From Allobosea sp. Tri-44 (lineage in GTDB: Bacteria; Pseudomonadota; Alphaproteobacteria; Rhizobiales; Beijerinckiaceae), in contig NZ_NBDP01000053.1 of NCBI RefSeq assembly GCF_004123845.1, forward strand, positions 186,001 to 250,000: a stretch of 64,000 nucleotides of DNA, read 5' to 3'. Every line of letters starts with the position of its first letter. Position 1 is the stretch's first letter. The position numbers and the translations under genes are program-made. Shown here in pieces: positions 43,949-51,697 of the stretch. The notes under the pieces were generated by a model that saw only the letters and a program-made list of their open reading frames with translations, had not been told where the DNA came from and did not search any database.

Positions 43949-44869
43949 TCAGGCCGCGCGCCACGCGCTTGAGACGATTGCCCCGAAAGTATGCAGGGTT
44001 GGCAGAGCTAGCAGGAGGGCGCCTATAGAATAAGCTATGGTTGTGGCAGCTCGCAACCACGGTCGGTCGGCTTGAATGTCCAGATATTTCAGAAAGACAA
44101 CCTGTTCCTTGAAGGATGTTGCTGCATATGTCCCTAGCGACTGCCACATATAGCGCTCGGCCATCCTTCGATGAAAAGCTACCGATATGTATTCGTCGGT
44201 GTTGATCTCTCCACTCATTCCCATTCTGAAGCGCTGAAAGTGAGATTCGTCATCAGTTTGAGGAGGCGGAGCAATCACACGCTCCCCCGATGCGTCCATG
44301 AGGACAGCGGGTCGCTCGGGTTCCTCCACAGGACGTTCAAGCTCAATGACAATATCGTTTATCAGCCCATGCAAGAGCGAATCGCGTTCCTCTCCATACC
44401 CCTCCAACGCATCACGCATCGCAGGGTCATCTGATCGATCGCTCTGACTGGTCCATTCCCAGTAGGTATCAATGATTCCGAAAAAGATATGAGTCAGTCG
44501 AGATGGGCCCAGCATGCGCTCTTCTCCACGCAGCCATTCTTCGGGAGAACTGTAGCGCTTGATCACGGCGGGGCACCAAATGCTGAAAAGTATCGCGCCT
44601 ACACCGAGGAAGGAGAGGCCAAGGTAAAGCATATGGAGGCGGGGTACCGGCACAACGCCAAGTAGCTTGGTTGCCTCGGTCAACGGAAGAGAGGCATCAA
44701 GCAAAGTAGAGTGGAAGAGGCGAGACAATTCATCATTCACTAGGACCAAGCTGCCCAGCACTGGTGCTAGTGCTGTCAATTTTACGGCGTTCGATTCACC
44801 TAGAGTACGTAAAGCTGTCCATGTAGGCGAATATTTAGCGACAAGTCTGGTAAGCGAACTAGGGCCCAT
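43949..44869 (-). CDS. Membrane protein of unknown function in the accessory segment
   Basis: The 306-residue protein has predicted membrane helices near residues 31-50 (VKLTALAPVLGSLVLV), 79-100 (MLYLGLSFLGVGAILFSIW) and 280-303 (TIAYSIGALLLALPTLHTFGAI). A charged, probably cytoplasmic domain of about 170 residues lies between the last two. ATG 44869 follows AGGAG. Base composition is lower in GC than in flanking core genes, which suggests transfer. One copy of the 49-bp direct repeat lies about 90 bp upstream. I do not recognise the family. Confidence 0.65.
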   Translation of the reverse strand: MGPSSLTRLVAKYSPTWTALRTLGESNAVKLTALAPVLGSLVLVNDELSRLFHSTLLDASLPLTEATKLLGVVPVPRLHMLYLGLSFLGVGAILFSIWCPAVIKRYSSPEEWLRGEERMLGPSRLTHIFFGIIDTYWEWTSQSDRSDDPAMRDALEGYGEERDSLLHGLINDIVIELERPVEEPERPAVLMDASGERVIAPPPQTDDESHFQRFRMGMSGEINTDEYISVAFHRRMAERYMWQSLGTYAATSFKEQVVFLKYLDIQADRPWLRAATTIAYSIGALLLALPTLHTFGAIVSSAWRAA

Positions 44870-44959
44870 GGCCGTCTCCTGCCTTTTCGAAGACCCTAAA
44901 CGGGAATCAAACGACAACTTACCCCCGCCCGCGCAACCTACCGTATAATCGCGCGTATC

Positions 44960-45008
44960 CATCCCCGAGGGGCGGCCAACCGGAGGCATGTCGTTTGGCG
45001 GGGTGGGT
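44960..45008 (+). repeat. Direct repeat, copy 1
   Basis: This 49-bp sequence begins CATCCCCGAGGGGCGGCCA and ends TTTGGCGGGGTGGGT. It matches copy 2 at 46401-46449 in 48 of 49 positions, in the same orientation. Weaker similarity (CAACCTxCCGTATA) continues about 45 bp to the left in both copies. The two copies bracket the AT-rich DUF2971 gene. Confidence 0.85.
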
Positions 45009-45042
45009 GGGGAGTCAAGCGGGAGCGTCAATTACGCCGAAA

Positions 45043-45957
45043 TCATCTATACGTCGCGCGCGAGTGACGAGTTTTGAAATCGCTAAAACCAAACGCTGTC
45101 AGAGCCATGGAAATTTCCACCCCATTGTTATCGCTTTTGGGGCCAATAACTATTTCCTTAATAGCTTTGCTTCCGAGTCCCAAGAGTGGCAACGCAATAT
45201 AGGCAATAAGGCCCCCTGATCGCCCTGCCCGGTATTGGATGGGTATTTTCTTCCGACTCAATTTTTCTCCTGACCCACCGGGATCAGAAAGGGTCCACAT
45301 GTCATCTTTGACTTTTGGATTGACCGCGCGAATTATTCGTACTTCTTTCTCTTCCATAAATCCTGGATTCTTAAAGAAAGTCATGTCGATTCCTAGAATT
45401 GCCGATTGCTGAAATATGAATGAATCTCGTTCCTCACCTTTCATATTTGATGAAATAAGGAACATCCACTCTAGAGTAGATTTCATTATCTCGATCTGTT
45501 TTGTTTCATCATATTCAACAGAGCCAATCTGGACCGAAAGAGATTTGATCAAATTTGAGTCAAATCCTATCGAAACCCCCGTTCCATCATTGGCGTAAGC
45601 TCGCCATTGGCTAAGAACGTCACCATCTGTAGAAAATGATGATATTAAGGGTAGAATCCTAGTCTGAGCTGAAGATATGATGTGATCAATTTCTTCCAGA
45701 AATTCCTTTCCGACAGTTTTTGCAATTTGTCGTCCGGCTTCAACAAATCTTAGATAGGGCCAGTGCATTTCACCGAAATCGTTCATCTTATTTATATCGG
45801 AGAGCCAAATGCACTTTGTTTTTATTATCGATATAAACGTCTCGGTGGAGCAGTAATGGTATAGTATCTTATCTTTATCCGAATCAAAAATTTTGATCCT
45901 TTTTTCATAGTCAATCACTGTATAGATCCTCGTGCCGCGAGCCAATTTTTCCGTCAT
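45043..45957 (-). CDS. DUF2971 family protein, AT-rich and probably acquired
   Basis: The 304-residue protein has the DUF2971 landmarks: ILYHYCSTETFISIIKTKCIWLSDINKMND near residue 32, VLSQWRAYANDGTGVSIGFD near 115, and EEKEVRIIRAV near 200. The family is scattered in bacteria and phages, often in variable islands or beside defence genes; the activity is unknown. The coding sequence is far richer in A and T than its neighbours and uses codons rare in this genome, so recent acquisition is likely. It lies between two 49-bp direct repeats. The ATG has no strong ribosome binding site. Confidence 0.75.
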   Translation of the reverse strand: MTEKLARGTRIYTVIDYEKRIKIFDSDKDKILYHYCSTETFISIIKTKCIWLSDINKMNDFGEMHWPYLRFVEAGRQIAKTVGKEFLEEIDHIISSAQTRILPLISSFSTDGDVLSQWRAYANDGTGVSIGFDSNLIKSLSVQIGSVEYDETKQIEIMKSTLEWMFLISSNMKGEERDSFIFQQSAILGIDMTFFKNPGFMEEKEVRIIRAVNPKVKDDMWTLSDPGGSGEKLSRKKIPIQYRAGRSGGLIAYIALPLLGLGSKAIKEIVIGPKSDNNGVEISMALTAFGFSDFKTRHSRATYR

Positions 45958-46031
45958 GGAGTGTGGCTGTCTTTTGACCCGATGTTCACAGCATTACGTC
46001 CAGCTTGGTTCGCGGCAAGGGTAGAGGGCTC

Positions 46032-46162
46032 GTCGTGGTCGCTCGTTTGGCGACCATCCACGTCTTTGTAACGCTTCGACTGAACGTCCGGCGTGCCTTG
46101 CTCCGGTTTGCCTGCCATCGGCGGCGCAAGACGTGGATGGTCGGGACAAGCCCGACCATGAC
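46032..46162. repeat. Nested palindromic repeat
   Basis: GGCGACCATCCACGTCTTT at the left end and AAGACGTGGATGGTCG at the right end are inverted copies. Each arm carries its own small hairpin (GGTCGCTCGTTTGGCGACC on the left, GTCGGGACAAGCCCGAC on the right). Confidence 0.65.
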
Positions 46163-46177
46163 GGAAGAGCGCGGGGA

Positions 46178-46318
46178 ACCCTCTCCTGGAAGGAGAGGGC
46201 AGGGTGAGGTGTTCGGACTGGAAACGCTAGCCTGAACCCAACCGCGCGGTCAGGGCACGCGGCGCTGGTCCAACGGCCTACACCTCACCCCTGCCCCTCT
46301 CCTTACAGGAGAGGGGTT
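46178..46318. repeat. Nested palindromic repeat
   Basis: The left arm contains CCTCTCCTGGAAGGAGAGG followed by GCAGGGTGAGGTGT. The right arm contains ACACCTCACCCCTGCC followed by CCTCTCCTTACAGGAGAGG. The arms pair with each other and each also folds alone. The spacer is about 70 bp. Confidence 0.7.
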
Positions 46319-46400
46319 CTGTCGCGGTTCCGGCGCCCGGCGGGGACAGTCCGCAACCTTATCCCCGCTCTCCCAACCTCCCGTATAGTTCCAGCCACCC

Positions 46401-46449
46401 CATCCCCGAGGGGCGGCCATCCGGAGGCATGTCGTTTGGCGGGGTGGGT
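46401..46449 (+). repeat. Direct repeat, copy 2
   Basis: Partner of the repeat at 44960-45008, identical except for one T/A change, in the same orientation. It directly precedes the decayed recombinase-like stretch. In both copies CGGAGGC is followed by ATGTCGTTTGGCGGGGTGG, a start-like sequence whose frames then diverge. Confidence 0.85.
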
Positions 46450-46680
46450 GCGGCGCCTGCGGGCGAGGGTTGCGCCTCGCTCCCGGGAGGCTTCGGGAAC
46501 CGACCTGGGGGTACTACGGCCCCTGCGCGAGGAGCTCGCTAGCTGGACGGCCCGCCGATGACCAGCCGCCCGAACGCCGACGCGACGACCCGATGAGGGA
46601 CACTGGCGAAGGCGGCGGGCGGGATCGGCGGTGCGTCCAAATGAAGCGCGGCCCGGAGCTTTAAAATCGCCGCTGGCGGA
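46440..46680 (+). pseudogene. Possible tyrosine-recombinase (integrase) fragment, frameshifted
   Basis: Translating across frames on the plus strand gives DLGVLRPLREELASWTAR, then GRPADDQPPERRRDDPMRDT in another frame, then WRRRR. Joined, these resemble the middle of tyrosine-type integrases of the form VRLLxPLxEDLAxWRxxxGRPADDxLVFPRxDGxPW...WRRRVF. At least two frameshifts and a stop interrupt it, and the catalytic C-terminus (HxxR...Y) is absent. The match is by eye to a generic family pattern. If right, it is a relic of a mobile element beside the repeats. Confidence 0.3.
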
Positions 46681-46694
46681 GCGCCACGGGGCGT

Positions 46695-46745
46695 GCGGAT
46701 GGTGGCTCAATCCATCCGCGCCGCTTCCTGGCTCAACGGAAGCGG
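46695..46745. repeat. Two tandem hairpins with the same loop
   Basis: GCGGATGG/CCATCCGC (46695-46702, 46712-46719) and CCGCTTCC/GGAAGCGG (46721-46728, 46738-46745) are perfect 8-bp stems one base apart. Their stems differ but both close a nine-base loop TGGCTCAAY (Y is T then C). Conserved loops on unlike stems suggest a structured RNA or a protein-binding site. Confidence 0.6.
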
Positions 46746-46841
46746 ATACCAAATCGCGCCTCGCGGCGCTCGGCTGCCCCTCATTGCGAGAACGCCCGCG
46801 GCATGAGCCTGCGGGCGGGGACGACGCTTGGGCGCAATCTT

Positions 46842-46962
46842 CCTTCTCCCCTCGGGGGAGAAGGTGGCAGCGCGAAGCGCTGACGGATGAGGGCAGCGCC
46901 GCAGCTCACCCAGTCGAACCACCCTCATCCCCTGCCGGACCTTCTCCCCCGAGGGGAGAAGG
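46842..46962. repeat. Nested palindromic repeat upstream of the small Cys-containing protein gene
   Basis: CCTTCTCCCC paired with GGGGAGAAGG occurs twice, at about 46842-46865 and 46940-46962. The adjoining GGTGG and CCACC segments make the two units inverted copies of each other. It ends about 25 bp before the ATG at 46987. Confidence 0.65.
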
Positions 46963-46986
46963 AGGCTAATCGGAAAGGAGCCCCCC

Positions 46987-47337
46987 ATGCCCCGCAATCC
47001 CGACCATCGCGGCGCGACGAAAGAGGAGTTCGAGCGCTTCCAGCGCGAGCGGCCGATCATGCTGCGCAGGGTCGCGACGATCTGGGAGCTCTGGCGCCTG
47101 TGCGGCCGCAAGGACTGCCGGCGGGCAAAAGCCTGCACCGGGCCGAATGGCGACCAATGCGCCGGCGAGTTCATCTCGACCGCGCTCTCCGACGAGCAGC
47201 GCGCGACCTTTCGCGAAGCGATCCGCCTGCGCCTCACCGGCGTCGATGGCAGGGAGGCCTGGGAGCAAGCGGAGCGGCGGATCGCGCAGCACAAGGCGCA
47301 GCTCGAGGCGATTCCCGGGATGCAGGGCGAGAGATAG
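46987..47337 (+). CDS. Conserved hypothetical protein with CxxxxCxxxxxC motif
   Basis: The 116-residue protein is soluble. LWRLCGRKDCRRAKACTGPNGDQC near residues 35-57 contains four cysteines, possibly a zinc site, and a helical C-terminus follows. GGAAAGGAG precedes the ATG. I recall similar short proteins in Bradyrhizobium and Bosea genomes without known function. Confidence 0.7.
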   Translation: MPRNPDHRGATKEEFERFQRERPIMLRRVATIWELWRLCGRKDCRRAKACTGPNGDQCAGEFISTALSDEQRATFREAIRLRLTGVDGREAWEQAERRIAQHKAQLEAIPGMQGER

Positions 47338-47402
47338 GCGGCGCGACGCGGGCAGGCTGCTATAAGCTCGCCTTCAATCGCGATTCACGGAAAACACAGA
47401 CC

Positions 47403-47663
47403 ATGGCCAGGAAGACCCCCGAACAGCTCGCCAAGGAATTCGAGGGCCGCAAGGCCAAGGGGTTGGCCAAGGGCGGCGCGGCCTTCTGGCCGAACGTGCT
47501 GTCGAATGCGGTGCTGAAGCTCGTCGCCGCCGGCGAGGTGCTCAGCGTCGAGGCCCTGATCGCCCGCATCGAGCAGGATTCCGGCTCGCTCGACGTCCAG
47601 GTCAAGGCCGGCGCCGACGAGGCGATCGCGCGGCTGCGCCAGGCGGTGGCGAAGGCGAGCTGA
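47403..47663 (+). CDS. Small conserved hypothetical protein
   Basis: The 86-residue protein starts MARKTPEQLAKEFEGRKAKG, a basic segment, then has two amphipathic helices (NVLSNAVLKLVAAGEVLSVEALIARIEQ and ADEAIARLRQAV). No ribosome binding site is obvious. It lies 65 bp after the Cys-containing protein gene. The layout suggests a nucleic-acid or protein-binding adaptor; no family is recognised. Confidence 0.6.
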   Translation: MARKTPEQLAKEFEGRKAKGLAKGGAAFWPNVLSNAVLKLVAAGEVLSVEALIARIEQDSGSLDVQVKAGADEAIARLRQAVAKAS

Positions 47664-47691
47664 GTAAGCGGCTGCTAGCGGGGCCAATTGC

Positions 47692-47797
47692 CGTCATTCT
47701 CGGGCGGAGCGAAGCGTAGACCCGAGAATCTCAGGACGAGAAGGAGCCGATCGGCGCCCGTCCGGCAAGAGATGCTCGGGTCAAGCCCGAGCATGAC
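47692..47797. repeat. Nested palindromic repeat downstream of putA
   Basis: GTCATTCTCGGGCGGAGCGA and GATGCTCGGGTCAAGCCCGA with CATGAC at the end form an inverted pair. Each arm folds alone (CTCGGG...CCCGAG; GCTCGGGTCAAGCCCGAGC). It lies between convergent genes and may act as a terminator. Confidence 0.6.
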
Positions 47798-47806
47798 GCG
47801 TGAGAC

Positions 47807-50800
47807 CTACTCCCCCATCGCGATCAGGCTGGCGTTGCCGCCGGCCGCCGCGGTGTTGATCGTCACCGTCTGCTCGGTGGCGAAGCGCGGGAGATAGTTC
47901 GGGCCGCCGGCCTTGGGGCCGGTGCCCGAGAGCCCGTGGCCGCCGAAGGGCTGCACGCCGACGACCGCGCCGATCATGTTGCGGTTGACGTAGATATTGC
48001 CGGTCGAGAGCCGGTCGATGACCAGCTCGACCGTCGTCTCGATGCGCGAATGCAGGCCGAAGGTCAGGCCGTAGCCGGTCGCCTCGATCTCGGCGAGCAC
48101 CTTGTCGAGCTGGCCGGCCTTCCAGCGCACGACATGCAGGACCGGGCCGAAATGCTCGGCGGCAAGGTCCGCGACCTTGTCGAGCCGGATGATGTGCGGG
48201 GCGACGAAGGTGCCGGGCAGAGCCGGTGTCTTGCCGGCGTAAGTCACGCGGCCGGCGGCGCGCATCGCGGCGATGTGGCTGTCGAGCCGCTCCTTTGCGG
48301 CGGCGTCGATCACCGGGCCGACATGGGTCTCGATCGCACGGGGGTCGCCGAGGGTGAGCTCGCTGGCGGCGCCCTCGATCATCTCGACCATCTTGTCGGC
48401 GACGTCCTCCTGCACGACGAGCAGGCGCAGCGCCGAGCAGCGCTGGCCGGCCGAGCGGAAGGCGGAGAGGACGACGTCGTCGGCGACCTGCTCGGCGAGC
48501 GCGGTGGCGTCGACGATCATGGCGTTGAGGCCGCCGGTCTCGGCGATCAGCGGGACGATCGGGCCGTCCTTGGCCGCAAGCGCCCGGTTGATGGCGCGGG
48601 CGGTCGCGGTCGAGCCGGTGAAGGCAACGCCGGCGACGTCCTTATGCGCGACAAGGGCGGCGCCGAGCTTGCCGTCGCCGGGGGCGAAGTGGAGTGCGGT
48701 CTTCGGGATGCCGGCCTCGTGGAGCAGGCGCACGGCGAGCGCGGCAATCAGCGGGGTCTGCGGCGCCGGCTTGGCGACGACGCTGTTGCCGGCGACCAGC
48801 GCGGCGGCGACCTGGCCCACGAAGATCGCCAGCGGGAAGTTCCAGGGCGCGATGCAGACGAACGGGCCGCGGCCGCGCAGGATCAGACGGTTCTCCTCAC
48901 CGGTCGGGCCGGGAAGCGCGGTCGGCACGGCGAACCGGCTTTCAGCCTCGGCGGCGTAATAGCGCAGGAAGTCGACGGCTTCGCGGAGTTCCGCGATGGC
49001 GTCGTCCAGCGTCTTGCCGGCCTCGGACTGGAGCAGCGCCAGGATCGGGCCGCGGCGCGCTTCCATCAGGTCGGCGGCCTGGCGGAGCGAGGCTGCGCGG
49101 TTGCGAGCCGGTGTCGCGTTCCAGGCGTGGAAGCCGGCCTTGGCCGCGGCCATCGCCTTCTCGGCGCTGGCGGCATCGCCCTCGGTGACGCGGCCGACCG
49201 GCTTGCCGTCGATCGGCGAGAGTACCTCGCGGGCGGTGCCGGAGCCGGGCTTGCCGTCGATCAGCGGCACGGCGTCGGGCACGGGCTTGGCCGCGGCGGC
49301 GTGGATCTCGGCGAGCAGGGTCGAAAGGCTTTCCGCATCGCCGAGCTCGACGCCGGCGGAATTGCGACGGCTCGGGCCAAAGAGCTCGGCCGGCAGCGGG
49401 ATGCGGCGATGGCGGGCGGCGCTGGGCGTGCCGATCAGGTCGGCCGGCGGCACCAGGAGCTGGGCGACCGGCACGTCGGGATCGCCGGAGACCGAGACGA
49501 AGGAGGAGTTGGCGCCGTTCTCGAGCAGGCGGCGCACGAGATAGGCAAGCAGGTCCTGGTGGCCGCCGACCGGCGCATAGGTGCGGCAGGCGAAGCCGGA
49601 ATCCTCCTGCAGCAGGCGCTCATAGAGCGCCTCGCCCATGCCGTGCAGGCGCTGGAACTCGAAGTTGTCGGCGTTGCCGGCCATCTCGGCGACGGCGGCG
49701 ACGGTCAGCGCGTTATGGGTGGCGAACTGGGGGATGATGCGCGGGCGCAGCGCCAGCAGCTGCTTCGCGCAGGCCTCGTAGTTCAGGTCGGTCATCGCCT
49801 TGCGGGTGAAGACCGGATAGTCGGGCAGGCCGCGCTCCTGGGCGCGCTTCAGCTCGGTGTCCCAATAGGCGCCCTTGACCAGGCGGACCATCAAGCGGCG
49901 ATCGTAGGCCTCGGCGAGGGCGGCGATGTGGTCGATCACCGCGGCGGCGCGCTTCTGATAGGCCTGGATGGCGAGGCCGAAACCGTCCCAGCCGGCGAGC
50001 GAAGAATCGGCCATCACCGCGGCGATGACGTCGAGCGAGAGCTCGAGCCGGTCGGCCTCCTCGGCGTCGACGGTGAAATTGAGGTCGTATTTTTTGGCCT
50101 GGTGGGCGAGCTCGACCACCTTGGGGGTGAGCTCGGCCAGCACACGCTCGCGGTTCGTCGCCTCATAGCGCGGGTGCAGCGCCGAGAGCTTGACCGAGAT
50201 GCCGGGCCGGTTCGGCAGCTTGTCATTGCCGGCCGAGCGGCCGATGGCGTCGATCGCGTCGGCGTAGGAGGCATAATAGCGGTCGGCGTCTCCTTGCGTG
50301 CGGGCGCCTTCGCCGAGCATGTCGAAGGAGTAGCGGTAGAGCTTGCCCGAGCCGGAGCGGGCGCGCTTCAGCGCCTCCTCGATCGTCTGGCCGAGGACGA
50401 AATGGTTGCCCATGACGCGCATCGCCTGGCGCGTCGCGGTGCGCACAGCGGGCACGCCGAGGCGCTTGGAGAGGCTGCCAATGATGCTGGTCGGCGTCTC
50501 GCCCGGCTGGATGATGCGGGCGGTGATGCCGAGCGCCCAGGACGAGGCCGAGATCAGAAAGGCGTCGGACTTGGATTCATGGTGGGCGAAGTCGCCCTGG
50601 CCGAGCTTGTCCTCGATCAGCCGGTCGGCGGTGGCGGCGTCTGGCACGCGCAGCAGCGCCTCGGCCAGCACCATCAGTGCGAGGCCCTCCTTGGTCGAGA
50701 GCGAGTATTCGCGCAGCAATTCCTCGATGCCGCCGAGGCCGACCTTGCGGGTGCGGATCGCCTCGACCAGCGAGGTGGCGCGGGCGTCGATACGCGCCTT

Positions 50801-50923
50801 GGCGGCAGGGTCGCGGCGGCCGCCGGCGAGCAGGTGACCTGCGATCGCGGCATCGTCCTCGGCATAGGGCGCACGGAAGACGGGTGCGGTGCTGGCGGCA
50901 GGTCGCGGGGCGGGGGCGGCCAT
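47807..50923 (-). CDS. putA: Bifunctional proline dehydrogenase / L-glutamate gamma-semialdehyde dehydrogenase
   Basis: The 1038-residue enzyme has an N-terminal proline dehydrogenase barrel (RLMVRLVKGAYWDTELKRA, FAD-binding). A C-terminal aldehyde dehydrogenase follows (APWNFPLAIFVGQVAAALVAG-type, ETGGLNAMIV with the general-base Glu, SAGQRCSALR with the nucleophile Cys). It turns proline into glutamate in two steps with substrate channelling. It lacks the ribbon-helix-helix repressor domain of E. coli PutA, consistent with the Lrp-type regulator next to it. ATG 50923 follows GGAG; an earlier ATG at 50989 would run into the divergent promoter. Confidence 0.97.
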   Translation of the reverse strand: MAAPAPRPAASTAPVFRAPYAEDDAAIAGHLLAGGRRDPAAKARIDARATSLVEAIRTRKVGLGGIEELLREYSLSTKEGLALMVLAEALLRVPDAATADRLIEDKLGQGDFAHHESKSDAFLISASSWALGITARIIQPGETPTSIIGSLSKRLGVPAVRTATRQAMRVMGNHFVLGQTIEEALKRARSGSGKLYRYSFDMLGEGARTQGDADRYYASYADAIDAIGRSAGNDKLPNRPGISVKLSALHPRYEATNRERVLAELTPKVVELAHQAKKYDLNFTVDAEEADRLELSLDVIAAVMADSSLAGWDGFGLAIQAYQKRAAAVIDHIAALAEAYDRRLMVRLVKGAYWDTELKRAQERGLPDYPVFTRKAMTDLNYEACAKQLLALRPRIIPQFATHNALTVAAVAEMAGNADNFEFQRLHGMGEALYERLLQEDSGFACRTYAPVGGHQDLLAYLVRRLLENGANSSFVSVSGDPDVPVAQLLVPPADLIGTPSAARHRRIPLPAELFGPSRRNSAGVELGDAESLSTLLAEIHAAAAKPVPDAVPLIDGKPGSGTAREVLSPIDGKPVGRVTEGDAASAEKAMAAAKAGFHAWNATPARNRAASLRQAADLMEARRGPILALLQSEAGKTLDDAIAELREAVDFLRYYAAEAESRFAVPTALPGPTGEENRLILRGRGPFVCIAPWNFPLAIFVGQVAAALVAGNSVVAKPAPQTPLIAALAVRLLHEAGIPKTALHFAPGDGKLGAALVAHKDVAGVAFTGSTATARAINRALAAKDGPIVPLIAETGGLNAMIVDATALAEQVADDVVLSAFRSAGQRCSALRLLVVQEDVADKMVEMIEGAASELTLGDPRAIETHVGPVIDAAAKERLDSHIAAMRAAGRVTYAGKTPALPGTFVAPHIIRLDKVADLAAEHFGPVLHVVRWKAGQLDKVLAEIEATGYGLTFGLHSRIETTVELVIDRLSTGNIYVNRNMIGAVVGVQPFGGHGLSGTGPKAGGPNYLPRFATEQTVTINTAAAGGNASLIAMGE

Positions 50924-51036
50924 GGAAAGAGCTCCGAATTTCGGCGGCGGGATGATCTGCAGAATCATCGCAAGCCGGCTGGATATCAATGGAGATTTCA
51001 GCGATTATGCCGCAACTAATCCTGCAGGAAATTCAG
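50924..51036. promoter_or_regulatory. Divergent putA/regulator promoter with candidate operator
   Basis: The 113-bp spacer includes a perfect palindrome TCCTGCAGGA (51020-51029), which overlaps the ribosome binding site (AGGA) of the regulator gene and could be its own operator. AT-rich segments (GATATCAATGGAGATTTCAG) fit Lrp-type binding. Promoter elements cannot be fixed. Confidence 0.45.
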
Positions 51037-51510
51037 ATGGCAGAGAATAATCCGGTTCTCGATCGAACCGACCGGCGCCTGCTCGCCCTGCTCCAGAACG
51101 ACGGTCGCGCCGCCGGTGTCGAACTCGCCGAGAAGGTGGGCCTGTCGCCGACGGCGACGGGTGAGCGGCTGAAGCGGCTGGCGCGCGAAGGCTTCATCAC
51201 CGGTTATCGCGCCACGCTCGATCCGGTGAAGCTCGGCCTGCACCTCCTAGTCTTCGTCGAGGTCTATCTCGACAAGACGACGCCGGACGCCTTCGAGCGC
51301 TTCGCCGCGGCGGTGAAGCGGGCGCCGGAGGTGCTGGAATGCCATATGGTCGCCGGCGGCTTCGACTATCTGGTCAAGACCCGCGTCGCCGATATGGGCG
51401 CCTATCGTCGTTTCCTCGGGGAGGTCTTGCTGGCGCTGCCGGCGGTGCGCGAGACGCGGACCTATGCGGTGATGGAGGAGGTCAAGACCGACGGGGCGCT
51501 GCCGCTGTGA
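51037..51510 (+). CDS. putR: Lrp/AsnC family regulator, probable PutR
   Basis: The 157-residue protein has an Lrp-type HTH (LDRTDRRLLALLQNDGRAAGVELAEKVGLS and SPTATGERLKRL) and an AsnC ligand-binding domain (VLECHMVAGGFDYLVKTRV, with the GxxD/GxFD segment). Position next to putA in divergent orientation is the standard arrangement of PutR, which activates putA when proline is present. ATG 51037 is chosen because AGGAA precedes it; frames from 50989 are less likely. Confidence 0.92.
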   Translation: MAENNPVLDRTDRRLLALLQNDGRAAGVELAEKVGLSPTATGERLKRLAREGFITGYRATLDPVKLGLHLLVFVEVYLDKTTPDAFERFAAAVKRAPEVLECHMVAGGFDYLVKTRVADMGAYRRFLGEVLLALPAVRETRTYAVMEEVKTDGALPL

Positions 51511-51697
51511 CCGAGTTCGCACGGCCGCAGAAAAACGTAACCATTTCCGCGATTTCGCCGTGTTGTCGCCCTGTTGCCGCTTGACCTGCCGGCTAGTTGG
51601 GTCCTTCTAGGCGAATGCTTCTCCGGCACGATGTTTGCTGGAACGGAGTCCGTGAGTTGCTGCCGCCCTATCGGCCGCCGTCATTCCGGAGCCTGAC

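Larger units (their letters stand above)
45958..46986. other. 1-kb gene-poor stretch of repeats and decayed sequence
   Basis: No intact gene is credible here. In order it holds a nested palindrome (46032-46162), a second nested palindrome (46178-46318), direct repeat copy 2 (46401-46449), a possible recombinase fragment (46440-46680), two tandem hairpins with identical loops (46695-46745) and a third nested palindrome (46842-46962). Confidence 0.6.

Noticed and set aside
46303..46752. A 149-codon minus-strand open frame
   Set aside because: It runs through the direct repeat and a palindromic repeat, is Arg/Gly/Pro-rich without any motif, and shares no frame with the other repeat copy.
46450..46760. 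A structured RNA gene such as tmRNA or RNase P RNA in the gene-poor stretch
   Set aside because: None of the conserved core sequences of these RNAs could be found. The sequence reads better as a decayed coding fragment plus local hairpins.
47936..51019. A 1027-codon open frame on the plus strand opposite putA
   Set aside because: It mirrors the putA coding sequence, has Arg/Gly/Ala-rich content typical of antisense frames in GC-rich genes, and has no family motif. putA on the other strand is certain.
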